From assembly GCA_033856255.1 (NCBI GenBank), contig JAWVFH010000008.1, forward strand, positions 1-64,000: a DNA stretch of 64,000 bases, given 5' to 3'. The notes under the pieces were generated by a model, which worked only from the letters and a program-made list of their open reading frames with translations, did no database searches and was not told where the DNA came from. Position numbers and translations under genes: made by a program. Numbering within the stretch: the first letter of the stretch is position 1; every line of letters starts with the position of its first letter. This document shows, piece after piece, positions 31,091 to 38,468 of the stretch. The stretch comes from WHSW01 sp033856255 (GTDB lineage: Bacteria > Actinomycetota > Thermoleophilia > Solirubrobacterales > 70-9).

Positions 31091-32122
31091 ATGGACTCAG
31101 TCGCCGCTCGTGGCGATGCGGACGAGCTGTCCCGCTTTCGCCGCCTCGTCACCTTCACGATCGCCGCGACCCTGGCGCTGATCCTGATCGGCGGCGTCGT
31201 CCGGGTCAGCGACTCCGGCCTCGGCTGCGGCGCCGAGGGCAGCGGCACCCACGGCTGGCCGCTCTGCGAGGGCGGGCTGCTGCCCGCCGGCACCTCCCAC
31301 TCGGTGGTCGAGTTCTCCCACCGGATGGCGGCGACGATCGTCGTGATCCTGATCGGGCTGATGCTGTTCAGGGCCTTCCGTCGACTGCGCGACCGGCCGC
31401 TGCTGGTGCGCGGCACGGTGGCCGCCGCCGTGCTGGTGATCGGGCAGGCGGCGCTCGGCGGGCTGACCGTCGAGAAGGGCCTCGAGGACGAGCTCGTGGC
31501 CGCCCATCTCGGCCTGGCGATGCTCCTGCTCGGGCTGCTGTTCGTGCTCAGGCGCGGGGCCGAGACGACCCCTGCGCCGGCGCCCGAGACCGTCCGCGGC
31601 CTGCGACCGCTCAGCTTCATCACCGCGGCGCTCGTCCTGGCGACGATCGTCGCCGGCGGCTACGTCGCCGGGACCGAGTACCACGGGACCGGGGGCGAGC
31701 CCTACGGAGGCGGCGCGCACGCCGCCTGCGGCCTCGGCTGGAGCACCGATCAGTTCCCGGGCTGCAACGGCCAGGGCCCGCTCTCGTTCGGCCAGTCGCG
31801 GCTCGCCGACATCCAGCTGACGCACCGGCTGCTGATCTACCTGACCACGATCTCGGTGATCGCGATGGCCGCCCTGGCGCTGCGCCGCCGCGCTCCCAGC
31901 CGGGCCTTCTGGATCGCGCCCCTGATCCTGGTCGGCCAGATCGCGCTCGGCGCGATCAACATCTGGGCCGGCGAGCACGCCGCCCTGATCGTCGGCCACC
32001 TGGCGCTGGGGACGACGCTGTGGGCGACCGTCGTGTACGCGACGGCAACGCTGCTCCCGGCCTCCGCGCCGGCCCGCGAGCGGCTCGTGCAGCCCGACGC
32101 CGGTGAGGCGGTGCCGGCCTGA
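31091..32122 (+). CDS. ctaA: Heme A synthase
   Basis: 343 residues, eight membrane helices. The COX15/CtaA signatures are present: GGVVRVSDSGLGC near the start, WPLCEG, the heme His in EFSHR, AAHLGLA in the first half, then LTHRLL and GHLALGT in the second half. The two-Cys loop in the second half (ACGLGWSTDQFPGC) is also seen. It oxidises heme O to heme A in the membrane for aa3-type oxidase. It overlaps ctaB by 1 bp (TGATG). Confidence 0.93.
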   Translation: MDSVAARGDADELSRFRRLVTFTIAATLALILIGGVVRVSDSGLGCGAEGSGTHGWPLCEGGLLPAGTSHSVVEFSHRMAATIVVILIGLMLFRAFRRLRDRPLLVRGTVAAAVLVIGQAALGGLTVEKGLEDELVAAHLGLAMLLLGLLFVLRRGAETTPAPAPETVRGLRPLSFITAALVLATIVAGGYVAGTEYHGTGGEPYGGGAHAACGLGWSTDQFPGCNGQGPLSFGQSRLADIQLTHRLLIYLTTISVIAMAALALRRRAPSRAFWIAPLILVGQIALGAINIWAGEHAALIVGHLALGTTLWATVVYATATLLPASAPARERLVQPDAGEAVPA

Positions 32123-33027
32123 TGGAGAGCGCGACCACAACGCTGGGCCTGGCGCGCGAGCGCTCGATCGCCGAGGTGGCGCGCGACTACATCGCGCTCA
32201 CCAAGCCGCGGATCATCTCGCTGCTCTTGCTGACGACGCTGGCGACGATGATCGTCGCCGACGGCTCCTTCCCGCCGATCTCGACCGTGCTCTGGACGAT
32301 GCTCGGCGGCTACCTCGCCGCCGGCGGCGCCGGGGCGATCAACCATTACCTCGACCGCGAGCGCGACGCCCGCATGGTCCGCACCCAGGGCCGGCCGCTG
32401 GTCACGGGACGGATCGAGCCCCGCCACGGCCTCGCCTTCGGGATCGCGCTCGGCGCCCTGGCAACGGTCCAGCTTGCGCTGACCGTGAACGCGCTCGCCG
32501 CCCTGCTCGCCCTCGCCGGGCTGCTCGGCTACGTCTGCATCTACACGATCTGGCTCAAGCCGCTGACGCCGCAGAACATCGTCATCGGCGGCGCCGCCGG
32601 GGCCGTGCCACCGCTGGTCGGCTGGGCCGCGGCGACCGGCGGCCTGGCGCCCGAGGCGCTGTGGCCGTTCGGCATCGTCTTCCTGTGGACGCCGCCGCAC
32701 TTCTGGGCGCTGTCGCTGCTGATCAAGGACGACTACGCGCGCACCGGCGTGCCGATGCTGCCCGTGGTCAAGGGCGAGGCGGCGACGCGGCGCCAGATCG
32801 TCGTCTACACGCTGGTGCTCCTCGCCTTCAGCCTGCTCCCGGTCGCGACCGGGTTCTTCGGGGCGATCTACGCCGTCGCCGCCGTCGGTCTCGGCGGCGC
32901 CTTCGCGGTGTTGTCGGTGCGCCTGCTCCGCCATCCCAGCCGGGCCGCCGCCCTGCGCCTCTACCTCTACTCGCTCGCCTACCTGGCGCTGCTCTTCTGC
33001 GCGATGGCCGCGGACCGGGTGGTCTGA
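32122..33027 (+). CDS. ctaB: Protoheme IX farnesyltransferase (heme O synthase)
   Basis: 301 residues, about nine helices. UbiA-type prenyltransferase motifs: NHYLDRERDARMVRT, the conserved NxxxDxxxD diphosphate site, IWLKPLTPQNIVIGGAAGAVPPLVGWAA, and the second Asp-rich site in LIKDDYARTGVPMLPV. It farnesylates heme B to heme O, the substrate of CtaA encoded just upstream. Both serve the canonical oxidase encoded 10 kb away on the other strand; their co-transcription with ligand-free oxidase subunits is the odd feature. Confidence 0.94.
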   Translation: MESATTTLGLARERSIAEVARDYIALTKPRIISLLLLTTLATMIVADGSFPPISTVLWTMLGGYLAAGGAGAINHYLDRERDARMVRTQGRPLVTGRIEPRHGLAFGIALGALATVQLALTVNALAALLALAGLLGYVCIYTIWLKPLTPQNIVIGGAAGAVPPLVGWAAATGGLAPEALWPFGIVFLWTPPHFWALSLLIKDDYARTGVPMLPVVKGEAATRRQIVVYTLVLLAFSLLPVATGFFGAIYAVAAVGLGGAFAVLSVRLLRHPSRAAALRLYLYSLAYLALLFCAMAADRVV

Positions 33028-33033
33028 TAGAAG
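33028..33033 (+). promoter_or_regulatory. Putative leaderless -10 box TAGAAG
   Basis: TAGAAG ends 6 nt before the ATG of the 36-residue protein at 33040. Confidence 0.3.
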
Positions 33034-33039
33034 ATCGCC

Positions 33040-33150
33040 ATGGACCGCGCCCGCGCCACATCGAATCTGACGGTCGGGATGATCCTCGCCTCGATCGCGC
33101 TTGCCGTCTTCGGCCTCGTCTTCCTGATCACGATCATCTACATCGGCTGA
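33040..33150 (+). CDS. 36-residue single-helix membrane protein
   Basis: A short frame from ATG 33040 to TGA 33150 encodes a hydrophilic start (MDRARATSN) and one hydrophobic helix (MILASIALAVFGLVFLITIIYIG). It lies 12 bp after ctaB and 3 bp before the next gene, a spacing typical of a real operon member. Small single-helix subunits are common in actinobacterial respiratory complexes, so an accessory oxidase subunit is a reasonable guess. No homologue is recognised. Confidence 0.55.
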   Translation: MDRARATSNLTVGMILASIALAVFGLVFLITIIYIG

Positions 33151-33153
33151 CCG

Positions 33154-33435
33154 ATGGCTGACGATCGCCGCAACGGAGAGCCCCTCGAGCTCGTCTACGT
33201 CCCGGAGTCCTCCTGGCAGCCGGCCCTGATCGCCTTCGGCCTCGCCGCGGCGCTCGCCGGGTTGTTCACCTGGTGGCCCTACGGCGTCGCCGGCGCGATC
33301 GTCGCGCTGTTCGCGCTCGGCGCCTGGATCCGCGACGCCCGGCAGAACTTCAACCGCCTCCCACGCAAGCAGCGAATCGTCACCGCCGTGATCCCGGCCG
33401 TTCCGCTCCAGCGGACCTCGAAGAGCGACTCCTAG
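33154..33435 (+). CDS. Small two-helix membrane protein in the oxidase-assembly operon
   Basis: 93 residues. A soluble start with YVPESSWQPALIAF leads into two hydrophobic helices (ALIAFGLAAALAGLFTWWPYG and AGAIVALFALGAWI), then a basic tail (RQNFNRLPRKQR). The position after ctaA-ctaB and the two-helix layout recall small subunit IV-like proteins of actinobacterial cytochrome oxidases, but I see no diagnostic motif. Last gene of the plus-strand operon. Confidence 0.65.
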   Translation: MADDRRNGEPLELVYVPESSWQPALIAFGLAAALAGLFTWWPYGVAGAIVALFALGAWIRDARQNFNRLPRKQRIVTAVIPAVPLQRTSKSDS

Positions 33436-33519
33436 CGCACTTCAGCGCTGACCACACCTGGTAGCCGCGTCGGGCTGGGTAGGGATGGAGATCTGAGCCG
33501 GCGTTGCACTTCCGTAGCG

Positions 33520-33567
33520 GGGTCCCCGTAGAAACCACCTCATATTGGTACCTAACGTCGGGGACCC
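33520..33567. terminator. Inverted repeat between convergent genes, possible bidirectional terminator
   Basis: GGGTCCCCG at 33520-33528 pairs with CGGGGACCC at 33559-33567 around a 30-nt loop, in the 205-bp gap between two convergent genes. A small palindrome (CGGGG-T-CCCCG) overlaps the left arm. There is no T-run, so termination is inferred from position. Nothing else is recognisable in this gap. Confidence 0.4.
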
Positions 33568-33640
33568 TCGCGCCCGGCTAGACCCCTCTCCACCCAGCAA
33601 GACGCGGGCGCAAAGGCCTCGACGGCCACGGCGCGGCCGG

Positions 33641-34063
33641 CTACGCCGGGCTCTGCTCGGCGTCGGGCGAGGTCATGCTCGCCGTGGCGCCGTCGGAGGT
33701 CCAGACGCGGACGATGTCGCGCATCGAGAGCACGCCGACCAGCTCGCCGCCGTCGACGACGACGAGGTGGCGGATGTGGCGACGCGACATCTCGACCGCG
33801 GCCCGCTCGAGGCTCCAGTCGGGGGAGGCGGAGATCACGGTGTCGGTCATGTGATCGCCGACCCGCTCGGCGTCGGGGTCCTCCCCGCGCCCGAGCGAGT
33901 TGAGGATGTCGCGCTCGGAGACGACGCCCGGCCCGGGGGAGGCCTCGTCGATGACCACGGCTGCCCCGACGCCCTTCTCGGTCATCCGCTCCGCGGCCTC
34001 CCGCAGCGTGTGGCCGGGGCCGACCGTGAGCACGACACTCGACATCCCCTCACGAACTTCCAT
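33641..34063 (-). CDS. CBS-domain-pair protein
   Basis: 140 residues forming two CBS repeats: VGPGHTLREAAERMTEKGVGAAVVID...VVSERDILNSLG and ISASPDWSLERAAVEMSRRHIRHLVVVD...GVLSMRDIVRVW. Such pairs bind adenosine nucleotides and act as energy sensors, usually by binding partner proteins. It has no effector domain. Convergent to the ctaA-ctaB operon and divergent from the diheme cytochrome gene. Confidence 0.88.
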   Translation of the reverse strand: MEVREGMSSVVLTVGPGHTLREAAERMTEKGVGAAVVIDEASPGPGVVSERDILNSLGRGEDPDAERVGDHMTDTVISASPDWSLERAAVEMSRRHIRHLVVVDGGELVGVLSMRDIVRVWTSDGATASMTSPDAEQSPA

Positions 34064-34156
34064 CTACCCGATGTCCTTCTCTAGCCGCAAGTGCAGATCG
34101 GCTCAACCCTAACGGATGCGGGCGTGCCAGCCTCCGGCTATCGCCCCCCGGATGGA

Positions 34157-34162
34157 TAGGAT
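34157..34162 (+). promoter_or_regulatory. Putative leaderless -10 box TAGGAT for the diheme cytochrome
   Basis: TAGGAT ends 7 nt before the GTG at 34170, which decides that start over upstream in-frame candidates. Confidence 0.45.
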
Positions 34163-34169
34163 TCCCGGC

Positions 34170-34868
34170 GTGCGCGCAGCCCTCTCCCGCAGTCGCCGGC
34201 GGATCGCCCTCGTTCGCCTCGGCATCGTCGTCGCAGCGATCGCCGGCGCCGTCGCCTTCGCCGGCTGCGACGCCACCGAGGACGCCAACGTCGACCGCGG
34301 CCGGTCGCTTTTCCAGCAGAAATGCGGCACCTGCCACGCGCTCGCTCAGGCGGGGACCAGCGCCAACGTCGGACCCAATCTCGACGCCGCCTTCGCCCAG
34401 GCGCGCCTCGACGGGATGGACAACGACACGATCGAGGGTGTCGTCCAGACCCAGATCGAGTCGCCGCGGGCGATCGAGAAGGGCGCCAGCAACTATGGCC
34501 GCGTCTTCATGCCCGCCGAGATCGTCACCGGCCAGGACGCCGAGGACGTCGCCACCTACGTGGCCAGCGTCGCCGGTGTCCCGGGGGCGAAGCCGCCGCA
34601 GCTGAAGCCGGCGGAGCTGTTCACCCAGAAGTGCGGGATCTGCCACACCCTGAAGGAGGCCGGGACCACGGCGACCACGGGCCCGGACCTCGACCAGGCG
34701 CTGGCCGGCAAGGACGCGAAGTTCATCGAGACCTCGATCACCGACCCGAACGCGGAGATCGCCCAGGGCTTCCAGCCCGGGATCATGCCTCAGGACTTCG
34801 GCCAGACCCTGACGCCTCAGGACCTCAAGGGCCTGGTCGACTACCTGCTGCAGAGCGTCGGTCAGTAG
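34170..34868 (+). CDS. Diheme cytochrome c lipoprotein
   Basis: 232 residues from GTG 34170. A basic start and hydrophobic helix end in FAGC, a lipobox, so the protein is anchored outside the membrane. Two cytochrome c domains follow, evidently a duplication: heme sites CGTCH and CGICH, each followed by a GPNLD/GPDLD turn, with distal Met in VFMPAEI and GIMPQDF. It is a likely electron donor to the aa3-type oxidase encoded at 36949-41224. It overlaps the convergent small membrane protein gene by 44 bp. Confidence 0.88.
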   Translation: MRAALSRSRRRIALVRLGIVVAAIAGAVAFAGCDATEDANVDRGRSLFQQKCGTCHALAQAGTSANVGPNLDAAFAQARLDGMDNDTIEGVVQTQIESPRAIEKGASNYGRVFMPAEIVTGQDAEDVATYVASVAGVPGAKPPQLKPAELFTQKCGICHTLKEAGTTATTGPDLDQALAGKDAKFIETSITDPNAEIAQGFQPGIMPQDFGQTLTPQDLKGLVDYLLQSVGQ

Positions 34869-35064
34869 CCCGGGCCGCTGCCCGCCGCCGCCACAGCACC
34901 CCGACCACGATCCCGATCTCGAAGCCGAGCAGGATCGCGGCCGCGAGCGGGCTGACGACGAGGCTGAGCGCGAAGACCGGCACCAGCGCGAGGCCGACGC
35001 CGACGACGACGCGGAACATCGCCGTCTCGGAGGGCAGCGGGCCGAGGGAGTCGTCGTCGCTCAT
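34825..35064 (-). CDS. Small two-helix membrane protein
   Basis: 79 residues from ATG 35064. Starts MSDDDSLGPLPSE, then two hydrophobic helices (VVVGVGLALVPVFALSLVV and LAAAILLGFEIGIVVGVLW) and a basic tail (RRRAAARATDRRS). No family recognised. Its 3' end overlaps the diheme cytochrome gene by 44 bp on the opposite strand. A TAGGTT box ends 10 nt before the ATG; an in-frame TTG at 35076 overlaps that box. Confidence 0.6.
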   Translation of the reverse strand: MSDDDSLGPLPSETAMFRVVVGVGLALVPVFALSLVVSPLAAAILLGFEIGIVVGVLWRRRAAARATDRRSAAGSRPGP

Positions 35065-35074
35065 ATCTACGGCC

Positions 35075-35080
35075 AACCTA
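35075..35080 (-). promoter_or_regulatory. Putative leaderless -10 box TAGGTT (minus strand)
   Basis: Read on the minus strand, TAGGTT ends 10 nt before the ATG at 35064. Confidence 0.35.
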
Positions 35081-35082
35081 CC

Positions 35083-35111
35083 TTGGGCGCGTCATCGGCT
35101 GCCGATAGGTT
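35083..35111 (+). promoter_or_regulatory. Conventional promoter TTGGGC-17-TAGGTT
   Basis: TTGGGC (35083-35088) and TAGGTT (35106-35111) are separated by exactly 17 bp. They lie about 50 bp before a gene with a GAGGAAGG Shine-Dalgarno. This is the clearest leadered promoter in the window, in contrast to the many apparent leaderless starts. Confidence 0.5.
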
Positions 35112-35159
35112 TCGGGGCTCACGAGACCGCGGGCAGGGCCCGCCGAGAGGAAGGACACG

Positions 35160-35588
35160 TTGAAGAAAGCATTGCTCGGGATCGCCGCGGCGGCGCTGCT
35201 GGCGTTCGCGCCGGCGGTGACGGCCGGGATCAACCCGATCGGGCTCGTCTACGCGCCCCACGACTGCACGACGCCGAAGATCGAGCCGCACCGGATCACG
35301 CTCGCCTGCGGCGACAGCGGCGCCCTGCTGCGCAAGGCGCAGTGGTCTGACTGGGGCGGGGAGAAGGCCAAGGGAGAGGCGTTCCTGGCGATCAACGACT
35401 GCGACCCCAACTGCGCCGACGGCCACTTCATCACCTACGGCGTCAAGGTGAAGCTGGACAAGATCAAGGAGAAGACCTGCGGCGGGCAGCTGGTGGATCT
35501 CTACCGCCACGCCCACCTGCGCTTCATCGGCGAGGTACCGCCCCACGCGGGCAACCTCACAGACTGGAAGCTGTTCTGTAACGAGTAG
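35160..35588 (+). CDS. Small secreted Cys-containing protein
   Basis: 142 residues, TTG start 7 nt after a GAGGAAGG Shine-Dalgarno. Signal peptide KKALLGIAAAALLAFAPAVTA. The mature part has six cysteines (HDC, LAC, NDCDPNC, KTC, LFC) and aromatic motifs (QWSDWGGEKAKGEAFLAINDC, DGHFITYGVKVKL) shared by a group of small secreted actinobacterial proteins. No known activity. Its leadered promoter suggests stronger or separately regulated expression. Confidence 0.75.
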   Translation: MKKALLGIAAAALLAFAPAVTAGINPIGLVYAPHDCTTPKIEPHRITLACGDSGALLRKAQWSDWGGEKAKGEAFLAINDCDPNCADGHFITYGVKVKLDKIKEKTCGGQLVDLYRHAHLRFIGEVPPHAGNLTDWKLFCNE

Positions 35589-35701
35589 ACGCCGCGAGAG
35601 GCTGGCCCGCCGCGCAGAGCCCACGCGGCGGGCAGCTCTCGTGCGTACGCTCTCACCCGCCAGGGGGCGATGTCAAGGCCGCCGGGGCCTCGCCGCGGCC
35701 G

Positions 35702-36904
35702 CTACTGCGCCGGCGCCGGGCACTGGCCGTGGTCGCCCGTCTGCGCCGAGCCGACCGTCTGCTCCGCCGTCCCTTGCACCGGCGTTCCCCCGCCCGCCGG
35801 GGTCACGGTCACGTCGTGCTTGTACGTGCCGGTGACGCTGATCGACTCCGAGATCACCGCCGCCCCGTTCGCGTCGGTCGTCGCCGTCTTGGTGACCTGC
35901 GTGTTCCCGGGCTTCGTGATCACGTCGCTCACCGCGGCCCCCACCAGCGCCGGACTCGTGCTGATGAACGCGCACTCGTAGCTCGGCGGGTTGCCGAAGC
36001 CGTTGACGTGGAACCAGGACGGCTCGACGTCGACGGCGCTCGCCACCGTGCCGCACGGGATCAGCTTCAGGAACTTTTCGAGCTTGATGACACCCTTCCG
36101 GGACGCCTTGGCGCGCTTCTGGATGTCCCCTTCGAGTTGCTCGGAGATGCTGGACCGCAGGAAGGCGTCCTCGGTGACCGCGGCCACCTCGAGGTTGAGG
36201 TCGATCTGCTCGAGCGCGGCGTAATACTGGTAGATGTCGCAGCCGAAGAGGAAGTGGCCCTCCAGGATCTCCTTCTTCTGCTTCTGCGCCTTCTTCTCCG
36301 CCTTGCCGTACTTGGCCGGATCGAGCTCGTCGGCGTCCTCAAGGGTCTCGGTGATCGTCCGCAGCTGCGAGGTCGCGTCTTTGATGGAGCTGTCGTTATC
36401 CGAGCACGTTGCGAGGTCCTTGTCGATCTCACGGGCATCCTTGGACGCCTGCTTGAGCGCCGCCTTGCGCCGCTTGTCCATGTTGGCCTCGGCGCGCGCG
36501 TCCTCGGTGCGCAGCTTCTCCTTGATCCGAGCGGCCTCGCCGGCTTGGGCGATCAAACTGTCCAGCGTCTCGAGCTGTCCGTAGATCGTCGAGAACTTGC
36601 AGCTGCCGCCGAGAATCTCCGCGTCGAAGGCATCAGTCTTCCCGACCCTGAACAGCTTCTCCTTCAGCGCCTTCGCTTCCTTGACGGCCTTCGGGACCAC
36701 CGTCGAGCCCTTTTCGACGTCCTCACCGACCTGGTCGAGGTCCTTGAGGATCTTCTGGACGCTCGGATCCAGGCCCTCGCCCGGGATCCCCCGTGCGTTG
36801 CCGGCGACCGCATCGGAGCCCGCCAGAGCCGCGATCACCAGCAGCGCCGCCGCGGCGATCAGCAGCGCCCGCCCGCGTGGTCTGGCCTCCTTGCCGTCGA
36901 TCAC
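35702..36904 (-). CDS. Secreted helical (coiled-coil) protein with C-terminal Ig-like domain
   Basis: 400 residues, GTG start. Signal-anchor or signal peptide at about 12-34 (LLIAAAALLVIAALAGSDAVAG). Residues 45-280 are Lys/Glu/Ala-rich and helical with coiled-coil character (KEAKALKEKLF, RRKAALKQASKDAREIDKD, KAEKKAQKQKKEILEG) and a few cysteines. The last 110 residues are beta-rich, with TKTATTDANGAAVISESISVTG like a bacterial Ig-like domain. No function recognised. It lies just downstream of ctaE on the same strand, 44 bp away. Confidence 0.72.
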   Translation of the reverse strand: MIDGKEARPRGRALLIAAAALLVIAALAGSDAVAGNARGIPGEGLDPSVQKILKDLDQVGEDVEKGSTVVPKAVKEAKALKEKLFRVGKTDAFDAEILGGSCKFSTIYGQLETLDSLIAQAGEAARIKEKLRTEDARAEANMDKRRKAALKQASKDAREIDKDLATCSDNDSSIKDATSQLRTITETLEDADELDPAKYGKAEKKAQKQKKEILEGHFLFGCDIYQYYAALEQIDLNLEVAAVTEDAFLRSSISEQLEGDIQKRAKASRKGVIKLEKFLKLIPCGTVASAVDVEPSWFHVNGFGNPPSYECAFISTSPALVGAAVSDVITKPGNTQVTKTATTDANGAAVISESISVTGTYKHDVTVTPAGGGTPVQGTAEQTVGSAQTGDHGQCPAPAQ

Positions 36905-36948
36905 GCCGCAACCCTCTCATCCAGGGTCGGCCGTTGTCAAGACGCCGG

Positions 36949-37584
36949 CTAGAGGATGTAAACGGCGGTGAAGACGATCAGCCACATGACGTCGACGAAG
37001 TGCCAGTAGATGCCGGGTACCTCGACGCCCAGGTGATCCTTGGCCTCGGGGCCGAAGTGGCCGCGCCAGCCGCGGATGTTCGCGAAGGTGAGCAGCACGA
37101 GGCCGACGAAGACGTGGGCGCCGTGGAGGCCGGTGAGGCCGTAGAAGATCGAGCCGAAGGCGCCGTCGCGACCCGAGAAGCCGATGTGGATGTACTCGTT
37201 GATCTGGATGAAGAGGAAGGTCGCGCCGAGCAGCCAGGTCATTGCCAGGCCCATCTGCATGCCGCGGCGGTTGCCTCGCTTGACGCTCTCCAGCGCCCAG
37301 TGGACGGTGAAGCTCGATGAGACCAGGATCGCCGTGTTGACCGCGGCCACCGAGACCGGCAGGTTGACCCCCTCCGGCGGCCAGGGGCCCTCGTTGGCGA
37401 CCACGCGGAGGAAGAAGTACGAGGCGAAGAACGCCCCGAACAGCATGATCTCCGAGACGATGAAGAGCAGGATGCCGAGCGTCTGGCGGTCGATCCGCGA
37501 GCTCTGATGGGCCTCCGGCGGGCCGTGGTGCTCCTCGTGCTCGGGGGCCCCCGCGCCGGGGACGGGAATCGAAGCGCTTTCCAT
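36949..37584 (-). CDS. ctaE: Cytochrome c oxidase subunit III
   Basis: 211 residues from ATG 37584. Five-helix subunit III: LGILLFIVSEIMLFGAFFASYFFLR, HWALESVKRGNRRG, FIQINEYIHIGFSGRDGAFGSIFYGLTGLHGAHVFVGL and the end VPGIYWHFVDVMWLIVFTAVYIL, which are the standard signatures. It stabilises the proton-pumping oxidase core. It overlaps the Usp-like gene by 1 bp (TGATG). Last gene of the ctaC-ctaD-usp-like-ctaE unit. Confidence 0.94.
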   Translation of the reverse strand: MESASIPVPGAGAPEHEEHHGPPEAHQSSRIDRQTLGILLFIVSEIMLFGAFFASYFFLRVVANEGPWPPEGVNLPVSVAAVNTAILVSSSFTVHWALESVKRGNRRGMQMGLAMTWLLGATFLFIQINEYIHIGFSGRDGAFGSIFYGLTGLHGAHVFVGLVLLTFANIRGWRGHFGPEAKDHLGVEVPGIYWHFVDVMWLIVFTAVYIL

Positions 37585-38468
37585 CAGACAGTCACCCCCC
37601 CGGCCTCGTAGTGCTCGATCGGCAGGTCGGTGATCTCCTTCACCCGGTCGACCAAACCCTCCTCGAGCCACTTCGACTGCTGGCCGGCGAGGGTCGAGAT
37701 CAGGATCTCGTCGATCCGGTAGTGGTCGATCGCGTTCGAGATCGCCGCGAACGGCTCCGGGCTCATCGGCTGGCCGGTGGCGTCGATCTCGGCGCGGTAG
37801 AGCTCGGCGAGCGTGCGGGCCAGCCGCTCGCAGACTTCCTCGCGCCCAAGGTCGCCCGAGCGCGGGCAGACGATCGTGTAGCGGTGCGGCTTGCCGGCCG
37901 CGCGCTCCTTCAGCCGCGCGACGAGGTCCGGGCTGTTGATCGTCTGGGTGCCGACGACGAGCGTGTGGACGAGGTCCCAGCGCACCGCGTCGTCGTCGAC
38001 GCGCACCGGGATGTGGGTGACCGGGACCTCGACCGTCGCCTTCGCCCACTCGACCAGGTCCTTGCGGGTGAGCCCGAAGCGGGTCTCATAGAGCGCCGAG
38101 AGCAGCACCTCGGAGGGCTGGAAGGCGCGCACGGCGTCATCGAGCGCCAGCGACGACTGCGGGTCCATGACCGCTCCCGCCGACTCGATCCCGAACGCGT
38201 CCAGCACCTGCTGGGTGACCTCGACCCGGCTCAGGGCGGCGTCGCGGACCTCGTCGCGGTCGACGATCTGGCCGACGATCGGCTGATTCTGAGGCGCGAC
38301 CACGGCGACCGCATCGGCTCCCGCCTCGACCCGCTCGCGGATTGCCTGCAACAGCTTGCGGCCGCCGGCGACCTCGTTGAGGAAGGCGAGCACGGTGCCT
38401 CCCTCGCTCCAGTCGACGGCGCTGCGCGGATCGTCGATGGGGTACGCGGCGTGCTCGGCGTCGGTCAC
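37584..38468 (-). CDS. Duplicated universal-stress-protein-like protein inside the oxidase operon
   Basis: 294 residues. Two similar halves: each ends with a strand-helix-strand phrase, VLLSALYETRFGLTRKDLVEW...VPVTHIPV in the first and ILISTLAGQQSKWLEEGLVDRV...LPIEHYE in the second, and each begins with a nucleotide-fold-like strand (ADAVAVVAPQNQP; RYTIVCPRSGD). This tandem layout resembles Usp-type alpha/beta domains in actinobacteria. No catalytic residues are seen. Its start overlaps the ctaD stop (GTGA) and its stop overlaps the ctaE start, so it is made together with the oxidase. Confidence 0.75.
   Translation of the reverse strand: MTDAEHAAYPIDDPRSAVDWSEGGTVLAFLNEVAGGRKLLQAIRERVEAGADAVAVVAPQNQPIVGQIVDRDEVRDAALSRVEVTQQVLDAFGIESAGAVMDPQSSLALDDAVRAFQPSEVLLSALYETRFGLTRKDLVEWAKATVEVPVTHIPVRVDDDAVRWDLVHTLVVGTQTINSPDLVARLKERAAGKPHRYTIVCPRSGDLGREEVCERLARTLAELYRAEIDATGQPMSPEPFAAISNAIDHYRIDEILISTLAGQQSKWLEEGLVDRVKEITDLPIEHYEAGGVTV

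Noticed and set aside
33436..33640. tRNA or small structured RNA gene
   Set aside because: No T-loop (GTTCGA-type) or acceptor-stem pairing could be found. Only the inverted repeat stands out.
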